A stretch of DNA of 64,000 nt from the NCBI RefSeq assembly GCF_020526085.1, contig NZ_CP084874.1:4650001-4714000 (forward strand). Reading direction: 5' to 3'. The translations under genes were made by a program, and so were the position numbers. The DNA comes from Klebsiella africana. GTDB taxonomy: Bacteria; Pseudomonadota; Gammaproteobacteria; Enterobacterales; Enterobacteriaceae. The stretch's first letter is position 1; each line of letters opens with the position of its first letter. The notes under the pieces were generated by a model. It was not told the DNA's origin. It saw only the letters and a program-made list of their open reading frames with translations, and did no database searches. Below, piece by piece: positions 1 to 8,620 of this stretch.

Positions 1-1
1 C

Positions 2-2428
2 ACCATGGACGAGGGGCTTTCCAATGCCGTGAAAGAAGTCTTTGTTCGCCTGTACAAAGAAGACCTGATCTACCGCGGCAAACGCCTGGTTAACTGGGAT
101 CCGAAACTGCGCACCGCCATTTCCGACCTCGAAGTGGAAAACCGCGAATCGAAAGGTTCCATGTGGCACATCCGCTACCCGCTGGCCGATGGCGCGAAAA
201 CCGCTGATGGTAAAGATTACCTGGTGGTCGCCACCACCCGTCCGGAAACCCTGCTGGGCGATACCGGCGTGGCCGTTAACCCGGAAGATCCGCGTTACAA
301 AGATCTGATTGGCAAATTCGTGGTGCTGCCGCTGGTTAACCGTCGCATCCCGATCGTGGGCGACGAGCACGCCGACATGGAAAAAGGCACCGGCTGCGTG
401 AAGATCACCCCGGCGCACGACTTTAACGACTACGAAGTGGGTCGTCGTCACCAGCTGCCGATGATCAACATCCTCACCTTTGACGGCGACATCCGTGAAA
501 GCGCGGAAGTGTACGACACCAAAGGTAACGAATCCGACGTCTACTCCAGCGAGATCCCGGCAGAGTTCCAGAAACTGGAACGCTTCGCGGCGCGTAAAGC
601 CGTCGTTGCGGCGGTTGACGCCCTCGGCCTGCTGGAAGAGATCAAACCGCACGACCTGACCGTCCCTTACGGCGATCGCGGCGGCGTGGTGATCGAGCCG
701 ATGCTGACGGACCAGTGGTACGTGCGCGCGGACGTGCTGGCCAAGCCAGCAGTCGAAGCCGTTGAGAATGGCGACATTCAGTTCGTGCCGAAGCAGTACG
801 AAAACATGTACTTCTCCTGGATGCGCGATATTCAGGACTGGTGTATCTCCCGTCAGCTGTGGTGGGGTCACCGCATCCCGGCATGGTATGACAACGACGG
901 CAACGTCTACGTAGGCCGTAGCGAAGACGAAGTGCGTCAGGAAAACAACCTGAGCGCCGATGTTGCCCTGCGTCAGGATGAAGACGTTCTCGATACCTGG
1001 TTCTCCTCCGCGCTGTGGACCTTCTCCACCCTCGGCTGGCCGGAAAACACCGACGCCCTGCGTCAGTTCCACCCGACCAGCGTGATGGTGTCCGGCTTCG
1101 ATATCATCTTCTTCTGGATCGCCCGCATGATCATGATGACCATGCACTTCATCAAAGATGAAAACGGTAAACCGCAGGTTCCGTTTAAGACCGTCTACAT
1201 GACCGGTCTGATCCGCGATGACGAAGGCCAGAAGATGTCCAAGTCCAAGGGTAACGTCATTGACCCGCTGGATATGGTTGACGGCATCACCCTGCCGGAG
1301 CTGCTGGAAAAACGTACCGGCAACATGATGCAGCCGCAGCTGGCGGAGAAAATCCGCAAGCGCACCGAGAAACAGTTCCCGAACGGCATCGAGCCGCACG
1401 GCACCGACGCCCTGCGCTTCACCCTGGCGGCGCTGGCCTCTACCGGCCGCGACATCAACTGGGATATGAAGCGTCTGGAAGGTTACCGTAACTTCTGTAA
1501 CAAGCTGTGGAACGCCAGCCGCTTCGTGCTGATGAACACCGAAGATCAGGATTGCGGCTTCAACGGTGGTGAAATGGTGCTCTCCCTGGCCGACCGCTGG
1601 ATCATCGCGGAATTCAACCACACCGTGAAAGCGTATCGCGAAGCGCTGGATAACTTCCGCTTCGATATCGCCGCCGGCATCCTGTACGAGTTCACCTGGA
1701 ACCAGTTCTGCGACTGGTACCTGGAGCTGACCAAGCCGGTGATGAACGGTGGCAGCGAAGCGGAGCTGCGCGGGACTCGCCATACGCTGGTGACCGTGCT
1801 GGAAGGTCTGCTGCGCCTGGCGCATCCGATCATTCCGTTCATTACCGAGACCATCTGGCAGCGCGTGAAAGCGATCTGCGGTATCACCGCCGACACCATC
1901 ATGCTGCAGCCGTTCCCGCAGTACGATGCATCTCAGGTGGATGACGCAGCGCTGGCCGACACCGAATGGCTGAAGCAGGCGATCGTCGCCGTGCGTAACA
2001 TCCGTGCGGAAATGAACATCGCGCCGGGCAAACCACTGGAACTGCTGCTGCGCGGCTGCAGCAAAGAGGCCGAGCGTCGTGTGAACGACAACCGCAGCTT
2101 CCTGCTGAACCTGGCGCGTCTGGAAAGTATTACCGTGCTGCCTGCCGATGATAAAGGTCCGGTCTCGGTGACCAAGATTATCGACGGCGCCGAGCTGCTG
2201 ATCCCGATGGCGGGCCTCATCAATAAAGAAGATGAACTGGCACGTCTGGCGAAAGAAGTGGCCAAAATCGAAGGTGAAATTGGCCGCATCGAGAGCAAGC
2301 TGGCCAACGAAGGCTTTGTCGCCCGCGCGCCGGAAGCGGTGATCGCTAAAGAGCGCGAGAAGCTGGAAGGCTACGCGGAAGCGAAAGCGAAGCTGATTGA
2401 ACAGCAGGCGGTGATCGCCGCGCTGTGA
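2..2428 (+). CDS. valS: Valine--tRNA ligase, 5'-truncated by window edge
   Basis: Class I aminoacyl-tRNA synthetase that charges tRNA-Val in the cytoplasm. The frame is open from base 2, and about 140 N-terminal residues, including the HIGH motif, lie outside the window (the E. coli enzyme is 951 aa). Visible are the editing (CP1) domain in the first third, the catalytic KMSKS motif ([10 protein letters not shown], near base 1230), the anticodon-binding domain, and a charged C-terminal coiled coil rich in Lys, Glu and Ala, typical of ValS. A strong terminator follows directly. Identity is secure. The first ATG in the window (base 5) is internal, not the start. Confidence 0.98.
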   Translation, partial: TMDEGLSNAVKEVFVRLYKEDLIYRGKRLVNWDPKLRTAISDLEVENRESKGSMWHIRYPLADGAKTADGKDYLVVATTRPETLLGDTGVAVNPEDPRYKDLIGKFVVLPLVNRRIPIVGDEHADMEKGTGCVKITPAHDFNDYEVGRRHQLPMINILTFDGDIRESAEVYDTKGNESDVYSSEIPAEFQKLERFAARKAVVAAVDALGLLEEIKPHDLTVPYGDRGGVVIEPMLTDQWYVRADVLAKPAVEAVENGDIQFVPKQYENMYFSWMRDIQDWCISRQLWWGHRIPAWYDNDGNVYVGRSEDEVRQENNLSADVALRQDEDVLDTWFSSALWTFSTLGWPENTDALRQFHPTSVMVSGFDIIFFWIARMIMMTMHFIKDENGKPQVPFKTVYMTGLIRDDEGQKMSKSKGNVIDPLDMVDGITLPELLEKRTGNMMQPQLAEKIRKRTEKQFPNGIEPHGTDALRFTLAALASTGRDINWDMKRLEGYRNFCNKLWNASRFVLMNTEDQDCGFNGGEMVLSLADRWIIAEFNHTVKAYREALDNFRFDIAAGILYEFTWNQFCDWYLELTKPVMNGGSEAELRGTRHTLVTVLEGLLRLAHPIIPFITETIWQRVKAICGITADTIMLQPFPQYDASQVDDAALADTEWLKQAIVAVRNIRAEMNIAPGKPLELLLRGCSKEAERRVNDNRSFLLNLARLESITVLPADDKGPVSVTKIIDGAELLIPMAGLINKEDELARLAKEVAKIEGEIGRIESKLANEGFVARAPEAVIAKEREKLEGYAEAKAKLIEQQAVIAAL

Positions 2429-2435
2429 TCCTCCC

Positions 2436-2466
2436 GCCCCTTGCCACCCGGCAAGGGGCATTTTTT
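2436..2466 (+). terminator. Rho-independent terminator of valS
   Basis: A 10-bp GC-rich stem (GCCCCTTGCC pairing with GGCAAGGGGC) with a four-base loop is followed by seven T residues, 7 bp after the valS stop codon. Confidence 0.9.
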
Positions 2467-2548
2467 ATGAAACATCCTCGCTTGCGCTTTCCCCTGCCGC
2501 GATGTTATTAACATCATCATTCGTCTTTTTTGGGTAATGAGTCATTGT

Positions 2549-3052
2549 ATGAATACGAGCGTCCCCGCGGCGACGTTGCTGCGTCGCATTACGGCGGCAG
2601 ACAATGCCGCCATCGCCAGGGTCATCCGCCAGGTCTCGGCTGAATATGGCCTGACTGCCGATAAAGGCTATACGGTCGCCGACCCGAATCTCGATGAGCT
2701 GTATGAGCTGTACAGCCAGCCGGGCTCCGCCTACTGGGTGGTGGAGCAAGAGGGGGAAGTGGTTGGCGGCGGCGGCGTCGCGCCGCTCGCCTGCAGCGAG
2801 CCGGATATCTGCGAGCTGCAGAAAATGTATTTTATGACCAGCGCCCGCGGCCAGGGGCTGGCGAAGAAGCTGGCGCTGCTGGCGCTGGACTACGCCCGCG
2901 AACAAGGGTTTAAGCGCTGCTATCTGGAAACCACCGCCTTCCTGACGGAGGCGATCGGCTTATATGAACATCTTGGCTTCGAGCACATTGACGGGCCGCT
3001 GGGCTGCACCGGCCACGTGGACTGTGAAGTGCGGATGCTGAAAACGCTGTAG
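2549..3052 (+). CDS. yjgM: GNAT-family N-acetyltransferase YjgM
   Basis: A 167-aa GCN5-related acetyltransferase. The acetyl-CoA binding signature is seen as RGQGLAKKL in motif A, followed by the usual [19 protein letters not shown] strand-helix region near the C-terminus. It matches E. coli YjgM in length and in most of its sequence, and lies next to valS as in E. coli, although yjgN is missing here. The ATG at 2549 was chosen because it gives the E. coli length and aligned N-terminus; an in-frame ATG at 2537 would add four residues. Its physiological substrate cannot be told from the sequence. Confidence 0.88.
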   Translation: MNTSVPAATLLRRITAADNAAIARVIRQVSAEYGLTADKGYTVADPNLDELYELYSQPGSAYWVVEQEGEVVGGGGVAPLACSEPDICELQKMYFMTSARGQGLAKKLALLALDYAREQGFKRCYLETTAFLTEAIGLYEHLGFEHIDGPLGCTGHVDCEVRMLKTL

Positions 3053-3071
3053 CGCCTCGATATCGCAGGCG

Positions 3072-3230
3072 TCCCCGGTAGCGCTACGCTTACCGGGGCT
3101 ACAGTTCGGTAGCCCGGCTAAGCGTAGCGCGAGCCGGGTATGTCCCGAATGGCACCGCTGACACCTTACCCGTGCACACGGTGCCGTTTTTTTGTCGGGT
3201 GGCGGCTAATGCCTTACCCGACCTACGGCC
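3072..3230. repeat. REP-type palindromic repeats between yjgM and miaE
   Basis: Two inverted GC-rich units lie head to head (ccccggtagcg...taccgggg, then tagcccggctaagcg...gagccggg). A GGCACCG/CGGTGCC hairpin with a T-run near 3150-3193 follows, then a further unit reading gtcgggtggcggctaatgcc...gacctac. These are the hallmarks of enterobacterial REP/BIME elements placed between convergent genes. The stretch from 3231 to 3334 shows nothing recognisable. Confidence 0.75.
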
Positions 3231-3334
3231 CGCACCATTGCGAGCTGAAGCTCTCAACGCTATCTCTCTCCCCATAGCTACTGAAACTGCCGATGTTAGT
3301 GGCAACCGGGGCTACAGGGCCCGAATACCTTGGG

Positions 3335-4099
3335 TTACGCCGCCAGAGGCACGCCGCTGTGGAAGCGGAACTCGGCCTCCGGCCTGAGGATCAGCGCCGC
3401 TTCCGCCTCGCCAAGCTGGTGCACCCGCGCGCTGATATCTTCTCCGGCAATCTTCTGCGCCAGATCCAGGTAGTCCTGATAGTGACGCGCCTCGGAGCGC
3501 AGCAGCGATAGATAAAATTTCTGCAGATCGTCGTCCAGCCACGGCGCCAGGGCGGCAAAGCGTTCGCAGGAGCGGGCCTCGATATAGGCACCACAGATCA
3601 GCTTATCGATCAGCATCACCGGCTCATGCGAGCGTACTTCGCGCCGCAGGCCACGGGCATAGTTGCTGGCGGTAATTTTGACGTAGGGGATATCGCGCGC
3701 CAGCATCATCTCCCGCACCTGCCAGAAGTGATGTAGTTCCTCTTTAATCAATAAAATCATGCTGTCCAGTAGCTGGCGGCCCCACGGGTCGTCGGTCTGC
3801 GGCATGGCGCTTTTGTTGATCCGTTTATGCAGAGCGACAAAATCCGGTTCCGGCCCCCGGCGGTAGGTGAAGTCTTCGTACGGCTTCAGGCAGGCCAACA
3901 ATTCGTCGGCGTCAGCTTTATCCGCGACGTAGCGACGCACCAGCAGCATGGCGTTCTGCGCCGCTTTCAGCTCGCACACCATATGGTCGGTCAGTAGCAG
4001 CGGCAGGTTTTCCGGCTTGCGGGCTTCGTCAATCCACGCCTGCGGCGTCGGGCAGTGCAGGAAGTTGATAATCGGGGAAAGAATCTGCGGGTAATCCAT
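3335..4099 (-). CDS. miaE: tRNA-(ms2io6A) hydroxylase
   Basis: A 254-aa non-haem diiron monooxygenase that hydroxylates the isopentenyl side chain of ms2i6A at position 37 of tRNAs reading U-starting codons. The ferritin-like four-helix bundle shows the expected metal ligands: Glu43, the EELHH segment at 120-124, Glu174, and EARH with Glu203 and His206. miaE is absent from E. coli K-12 but present in Salmonella and Klebsiella, which helps identify the genus. It lies just downstream of rraB on the same strand, with a 10-bp-stem hairpin at 4114-4137 between them. Confidence 0.96.
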   Translation of the reverse strand: MDYPQILSPIINFLHCPTPQAWIDEARKPENLPLLLTDHMVCELKAAQNAMLLVRRYVADKADADELLACLKPYEDFTYRRGPEPDFVALHKRINKSAMPQTDDPWGRQLLDSMILLIKEELHHFWQVREMMLARDIPYVKITASNYARGLRREVRSHEPVMLIDKLICGAYIEARSCERFAALAPWLDDDLQKFYLSLLRSEARHYQDYLDLAQKIAGEDISARVHQLGEAEAALILRPEAEFRFHSGVPLAA

Positions 4100-4113
4100 G
4101 AAAGTTCCTTGCT

Positions 4114-4137
4114 ATACGGCGGCAGGCGCCGCCGTAT
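4114..4137 (-). other. Intergenic hairpin between rraB and miaE
   Basis: A perfect 10-bp stem (ATACGGCGGC / GCCGCCGTAT) has a four-base loop and no T-run. It may stabilise the rraB transcript or partly terminate it upstream of miaE. Confidence 0.5.
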
Positions 4138-4157
4138 CCATCTACAACATCTGCGAC

Positions 4158-4580
4158 TTAGTGGCGAACACCATCGTCGTCTTCATCGACATACTCTTCG
4201 TCATCGTCGTCGCCGTCTTCACCGTTCGGGTCCTCATAATAGGTGCCCCAACCGTCATACTCGACGTCATATTTTTCTGCCAGCGTCATCAGCTGTTCCA
4301 CCTGGGCATCGATCAGGTCTGCGTTCAGCGCGCATTCGCTCAGAATATCGCAGCAGATGACCATGTCACCCTCTTCCACTTCCAGCTCTTCAGGCTCGGT
4401 CACTTCGTAGCCCAGCTTAAACGCTTCCACCGCCACTTTCTCCAGGGTTTCGAAATCGTCTGCAGAGAGGTGATGCTCAATCGTGTACAGTGCGTCCGGA
4501 TCGCTGCCATCTTCCAGCAGCTCTTCGATAATCAGACGCGTCTCTTCACGCTGTTCTTCCAGGTGTTCCGGGTTTGCCAT
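4158..4580 (-). CDS. rraB: Ribonuclease E inhibitor RraB
   Basis: A 140-aa acidic cytoplasmic protein that binds the C-terminal scaffold of RNase E and changes degradosome composition. It is near-identical to E. coli RraB, with an N-terminal helix-rich DUF1260 domain and an Asp/Glu-rich tail ending in EDDDGVRH. The start at 4580 ([10 protein letters not shown]) has a GAGGAA ribosome site; the longer reading to 4622 adds 14 residues that are not conserved. It is divergent from argI. Confidence 0.96.
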   Translation of the reverse strand: MANPEHLEEQREETRLIIEELLEDGSDPDALYTIEHHLSADDFETLEKVAVEAFKLGYEVTEPEELEVEEGDMVICCDILSECALNADLIDAQVEQLMTLAEKYDVEYDGWGTYYEDPNGEDGDDDDEEYVDEDDDGVRH

Positions 4581-4677
4581 GGCTCGTTCCTCATAATGTG
4601 CGGCAGTTATCCCTATTGTCACATACCGCCGTCATTGCCTCCACTTCTCAGTGAAAGATTTCGATCACAGACTTGCA

Positions 4678-4716
4678 AATGAATATTCATACATATAAAT
4701 TGAATTTTAATTCAAT
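4678..4716 (+). promoter_or_regulatory. Tandem ARG boxes (ArgR operator) of argI
   Basis: Two 18-bp ARG boxes are separated by exactly 3 bp. The second has the perfect core TGAATTTTAATTCA (4701-4714); the first (TGAATATTCATACA, 4680-4693) has one imperfect half. Spacing and position before argI match the known ArgR-arginine repressor operators, so repression by arginine is expected. Confidence 0.9.
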
Positions 4717-4743
4717 TAGTGGCCTATGCCAGGTGAGGGAACC

Positions 4744-5748
4744 ATGTCTGCGTTTTACCAGAAGCATTTTTTAAAGTTACTCGATTTCACGCCTGCAGAA
4801 ATCACCGCCCTGCTCGAGCTGGCGGCAAAGCTGAAAGCCGATAAGAAAAACGGTATCGAAGTCCAGAAACTGGCAGGGAAAAACATCGCGCTCATCTTCG
4901 AAAAAGACTCAACCCGTACACGATGCTCTTTCGAAGTTGCCGCATACGATCAGGGCGCCCGCGTGACCTATCTGGGGCCAAGCGGCAGCCAGATTGGCCA
5001 TAAAGAGTCGATCAAAGACACCGCCCGCGTGCTCGGGCGGATGTACGATGGCATTCAGTACCGCGGCCACGGCCAGGAAGTGGTGGAGACCCTGGCGCAA
5101 TACGCCGGCGTGCCGGTGTGGAACGGCCTCACCAACGAGTTCCACCCCACCCAGCTGCTGGCGGATCTGCTGACCATGAAAGAGCACCTGCCGGGCAAAG
5201 CCTTCAACCAGATGACGCTGGTCTACGCCGGCGACGCGCGCAACAACATGGGCAATTCGATGCTGGAAGCCGCGGCGCTGACCGGTCTGGATCTGCGCCT
5301 GGTGGCGCCATCGGCCTGCTGGCCGGAGGCCGCGCTGGTGGAAACCTGCACCGCGCTGGCCAAACAGCAGGGCGGCAACATCACCCTGACGGAAGATATC
5401 GCCGCGGGGGTGAAAGGCGCCGATTTTATCTATACCGACGTCTGGGTCTCAATGGGCGAGGCGAAGGAAAAATGGGCCGAACGTATCGCCCTGCTGCGCG
5501 ATTATCAGGTTAACAGCGCGATGCTGGCGCTGACCGGCAATCCGCAGGTCAAGTTCCTCCACTGTCTGCCGGCGTTCCACGACGACCAGACCACGCTGGG
5601 CAAACAGATGGCTGCCGATTACGGCCTGCACGGCGGCATGGAGGTGACTGACGAGGTGTTTGAGTCGGCGGCGAGCGTGGTCTTCGACCAGGCGGAAAAC
5701 CGGATGCACACCATCAAAGCGGTGATGGTGGCGACGCTGAGCAAATAG
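4744..5748 (+). CDS. argI: Ornithine carbamoyltransferase
   Basis: A 334-aa cytoplasmic enzyme converting ornithine plus carbamoyl phosphate to citrulline in arginine biosynthesis; it is active as a trimer. Visible are the carbamoyl-phosphate loop STRTR at 56-60, the HPTQ motif, the SMG loop ([11 protein letters not shown]) and the ornithine-binding HCLP with Cys near 274. The start MSAFYQKHF matches E. coli length; an upstream in-frame start at 4726 would add six residues. Tandem ARG boxes lie 28-66 bp upstream. Confidence 0.97.
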   Translation: MSAFYQKHFLKLLDFTPAEITALLELAAKLKADKKNGIEVQKLAGKNIALIFEKDSTRTRCSFEVAAYDQGARVTYLGPSGSQIGHKESIKDTARVLGRMYDGIQYRGHGQEVVETLAQYAGVPVWNGLTNEFHPTQLLADLLTMKEHLPGKAFNQMTLVYAGDARNNMGNSMLEAAALTGLDLRLVAPSACWPEAALVETCTALAKQQGGNITLTEDIAAGVKGADFIYTDVWVSMGEAKEKWAERIALLRDYQVNSAMLALTGNPQVKFLHCLPAFHDDQTTLGKQMAADYGLHGGMEVTDEVFESAASVVFDQAENRMHTIKAVMVATLSK

Positions 5749-5767
5749 TCCCTCGCTGGCGCTCGCA

Positions 5768-5797
5768 TCCCGGATGGCACGGCGTTCATCCGGGATT
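5768..5797. terminator. Intergenic hairpin between argI and tabA
   Basis: A 10-bp inverted repeat (ATCCCGGATG / CATCCGGGAT) with a 10-base loop lies between the convergent genes argI and tabA. It has no clear T-run, so it is either a weak bidirectional terminator or a REP-like unit. Confidence 0.5.
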
Positions 5798-5808
5798 CGG
5801 CTCGCCAT

Positions 5809-6267
<459 letters not shown>

Positions 6268-6405
6268 TTACCTCAAATATAAAACAGCATTTCATTTCTT
6301 TGTTTTATACCCCCATCACCGCTGCCATACCAGTACAGTTTCACGGTTCTTTGCGCTGGCGCACTTTTCGACAGGCAAACGATTACCTGTTTGTGAATGA
6401 ATCGC

Positions 6406-6433
6406 TTGATCGTCATAACGGTCTGCGTATAAT
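6406..6433 (+). promoter_or_regulatory. Promoter of the pyrL-pyrBI operon
   Basis: A -35 TTGATC at 6406 and a perfect -10 TATAAT at 6428 are separated by 16 bp, about 25 bp before the pyrL start. It corresponds to the main UTP-sensitive pyrBI promoter of E. coli. The rest of the 6265-6405 interval shows nothing further. Confidence 0.7.
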
Positions 6434-6458
6434 GCCAGTCGTTTTGCCGGGAGGAAGC

Positions 6459-6563
6459 ATGGCCAATTGCGTACGACATTCTGTCTTAGCGCGTCTGAAC
6501 GCAGACGCTGGCCTGCCGTTTTTCTTTCCGTTGCTCATTGGATTCCCGAAGCCCCTTATTTAA
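6459..6563 (+). CDS. pyrL: pyrBI operon leader peptide
   Basis: A 34-residue leader peptide starting at a good GGGAGG ribosome site. The core GLPFFFPL matches E. coli PyrL and is encoded by a T-rich tract (gccgtttttctttcc). When UTP is low, RNA polymerase pauses in this tract, the ribosome catches up, and the attenuator hairpin cannot form. The stop codon lies inside the attenuator stem, as this mechanism requires. Confidence 0.92.
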   Translation: MANCVRHSVLARLNADAGLPFFFPLLIGFPKPLI

Positions 6564-6577
6564 GGGGCTTTTTTTTT
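6549..6577 (+). terminator. pyrBI attenuator
   Basis: The stem AAGCCCCTTA / TAAGGGGCTT has a two-base loop and is followed by seven T residues. It overlaps the end of pyrL and lies 22 bp before pyrB. A ribosome finishing pyrL covers the stem, coupling pyrBI transcription to UTP level. Confidence 0.92.
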
Positions 6578-6599
6578 GCCCAGGCGTCAGGAGATAAGC

Positions 6600-7535
6600 A
6601 TGGCTAACCCGCTATATCAAAAACATATCATTTCCATAAACGATCTCAGCCGCGAAGACCTCGAACTGGTGCTGGCGACGGCGGCAAAGCTGAAAGCCAA
6701 TCCGCAACCCGAGCTGCTGAAGCATAAGGTTATCGCCAGCTGTTTCTTTGAAGCCTCGACCCGTACCCGCCTCTCTTTTGAAACCTCGATGCACCGCCTG
6801 GGCGCCAGCGTGGTCGGCTTTTCCGACAGCGCCAACACCTCGCTGGGCAAAAAAGGGGAAACGCTGGCGGATACCATCTCCGTCATCAGCACCTACGTTG
6901 ACGCCATCGTGATGCGTCATCCGCAGGAGGGCGCCGCCCGTCTGGCGACCGAATTCTCCGGCGGCGTGCCGGTACTGAACGCCGGCGACGGCGCTAACCA
7001 GCACCCGACCCAGACCCTGCTCGACCTGTTCACCATTCAGGAGACCCAGGGCCGCCTCGAAAACCTCAACGTGGCGATGGTCGGCGATCTGAAGTATGGC
7101 CGTACCGTCCACTCCCTGACCCAGGCGCTGGCCAAATTCAGCGGCAACCGCTTCTACTTCATCGCCCCGGACGCGCTGGCCATGCCGCAATACATCCTCG
7201 ATATGCTGGATGAAAAAGGTATCGCCTGGAGCCTGCATAGCGCCATCGACGACGTAATGGCGGAAGTGGATATTCTGTACATGACCCGCGTGCAGAAAGA
7301 GCGTCTGGATCCGTCGGAATACGCCAACGTCAAAGCGCAGTTCGTCCTGCGCGCCGCCGACCTCGAAGGGGCGCGCGCCAACATGAAGGTGCTGCACCCG
7401 CTGCCGCGCATTGACGAAATCACCACCGATGTCGATAAAACACCGCACGCCTGGTACTTCCAGCAGGCCGGTAACGGCATCTTCGCCCGCCAGGCGTTAC
7501 TGGCACTGGTACTGAATAGCGAGCTGGCACTGTAA
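6600..7535 (+). CDS. pyrB: Aspartate carbamoyltransferase catalytic subunit
   Basis: A 311-aa catalytic chain that condenses carbamoyl phosphate and aspartate, the committed step of pyrimidine synthesis. It forms the dodecamer with PyrI. The carbamoyl-phosphate motif STRTR is at 53-57, [10 protein letters not shown] is in the middle, and HPLPR is near residue 267. The start at 6600 has GGAG 8 bp upstream and gives the E. coli length; the ORF can be read eight codons further upstream without support. pyrI follows after 13 bp. Confidence 0.98.
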   Translation: MANPLYQKHIISINDLSREDLELVLATAAKLKANPQPELLKHKVIASCFFEASTRTRLSFETSMHRLGASVVGFSDSANTSLGKKGETLADTISVISTYVDAIVMRHPQEGAARLATEFSGGVPVLNAGDGANQHPTQTLLDLFTIQETQGRLENLNVAMVGDLKYGRTVHSLTQALAKFSGNRFYFIAPDALAMPQYILDMLDEKGIAWSLHSAIDDVMAEVDILYMTRVQKERLDPSEYANVKAQFVLRAADLEGARANMKVLHPLPRIDEITTDVDKTPHAWYFQQAGNGIFARQALLALVLNSELAL

Positions 7536-7548
7536 GGGGGAATGAGAG

Positions 7549-8010
7549 ATGACACACGACAATAAACTGCAGGTAGAAGCGATCAAACGCGGCACCGTGA
7601 TTGACCATATCCCGGCGCAGGTCGGCTTTAAGCTGCTCACCCTGTTCAAACTGACCGAAACCGACCAGCGCATCACCATCGGCCTGAACCTGCCCTCCGG
7701 CGAGATGGGCCGTAAAGATTTAATTAAAATCGAGAACACCTTCCTGACGGACGAGCAGGTTAATCAGCTGTCGCTGTACGCTCCGCAGGCGACGGTAAAC
7801 CGCATTGATGATTACGAAGTGGTGGGCAAATCCCGCCCGAGCCTGCCGGATCGCATTGACAGCGTGCTGGTCTGCCCGAACAGCAACTGTATCAGCCATG
7901 CTGAACCCGTTTCTTCCAGTTTTGCAGTGAAAAAACGCGCCGATGATATCGCACTCAAATGCAAATACTGTGAAAAAGAGTTTTCTCATTATGTGGTGCT
8001 GGCCAACTAA
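7549..8010 (+). CDS. pyrI: Aspartate carbamoyltransferase regulatory subunit
   Basis: A 153-aa regulatory chain that binds CTP/UTP or ATP in its N-terminal domain and contacts PyrB through a zinc domain. The four zinc cysteines are all present at 109, 114, 138 and 141. The length equals that of E. coli PyrI. It is cotranscribed with pyrB. Confidence 0.98.
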   Translation: MTHDNKLQVEAIKRGTVIDHIPAQVGFKLLTLFKLTETDQRITIGLNLPSGEMGRKDLIKIENTFLTDEQVNQLSLYAPQATVNRIDDYEVVGKSRPSLPDRIDSVLVCPNSNCISHAEPVSSSFAVKKRADDIALKCKYCEKEFSHYVVLAN

Positions 8011-8016
8011 ATGCGG

Positions 8017-8045
8017 TTGGTATTGGTGGTAGGCCTCCCTATAAT
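8017..8045 (+). promoter_or_regulatory. Promoter of ridA
   Basis: A -35 TTGGTA and a perfect -10 TATAAT with an ideal 17-bp spacer lie just after pyrI. They imply separate transcription of ridA from a leader of roughly 110 nt. The overlapping inverted repeat ggtggta...taccacc could act as an operator or in an RNA hairpin. Confidence 0.6.
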
Positions 8046-8161
8046 GGCTACCACCCTACGCTTCGTCCTTCAGGCGGCGTCTGCGCCGGCGGCACAGCGC
8101 AGTCCTCTGGCGGGAACCTGAATGATTTTGCGTAACATTACTCAGTTCATCTGGAGATAAC

Positions 8162-8548
8162 ATGAGCAAAACTATTGCGACGGAAAATGCACCAGCAGCG
8201 ATTGGCCCTTACGTTCAGGGCGTTGACCTGGGCAGCATGATCATCACCTCTGGCCAGATCCCGGTCGACCCGAAAACCGGCAGCGTCCCGGAAGACGTGT
8301 CCGCGCAGGCGCGCCAGTCGCTGAACAATGTGAAAGCGATTGTTGAAGCCGCAGGCCTGAAAGTGGGCGATATCGTGAAAACCACCGTGTTCGTGAAAGA
8401 TCTCAACGATTTCGCTACCGTTAACGCCACCTACGAAGCGTTCTTCACCGAGCATAATGCCACCTTCCCGGCGCGCTCCTGCGTTGAAGTCGCTCGTCTG
8501 CCGAAAGACGTGAAGATCGAGATCGAAGCCATCGCCGTGCGTCGCTGA
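8162..8548 (+). CDS. ridA: Enamine/imine deaminase RidA
   Basis: A 128-aa YjgF/YER057c/UK114 family protein. It hydrolyses reactive 2-aminoacrylate and related enamines made by PLP enzymes such as threonine dehydratase, protecting other PLP enzymes. It is active as a trimer, with the conserved catalytic Arg105 and Cys107 in FPARSCVEVARLP. The ribosome site is TGGAGATAAC before the ATG. The location after pyrBI is the same as in E. coli. Confidence 0.97.
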   Translation: MSKTIATENAPAAIGPYVQGVDLGSMIITSGQIPVDPKTGSVPEDVSAQARQSLNNVKAIVEAAGLKVGDIVKTTVFVKDLNDFATVNATYEAFFTEHNATFPARSCVEVARLPKDVKIEIEAIAVRR

Positions 8549-8570
8549 TCGCTATCGTCGGTAAGAAAAA

Positions 8571-8594
8571 AGGCAGCCAGTGGCTGCCTTTTTT
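8571..8594. terminator. Terminator between ridA and mgtA
   Basis: The stem AGGCAGCC / GGCTGCCT has a short loop. It is flanked by six T residues after it and six A residues before it, so it can terminate the convergent ridA and mgtA transcripts in both directions. Confidence 0.9.
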
Positions 8595-8620
8595 ACGTGG
8601 TTCATCCGAAAATGCGCCCT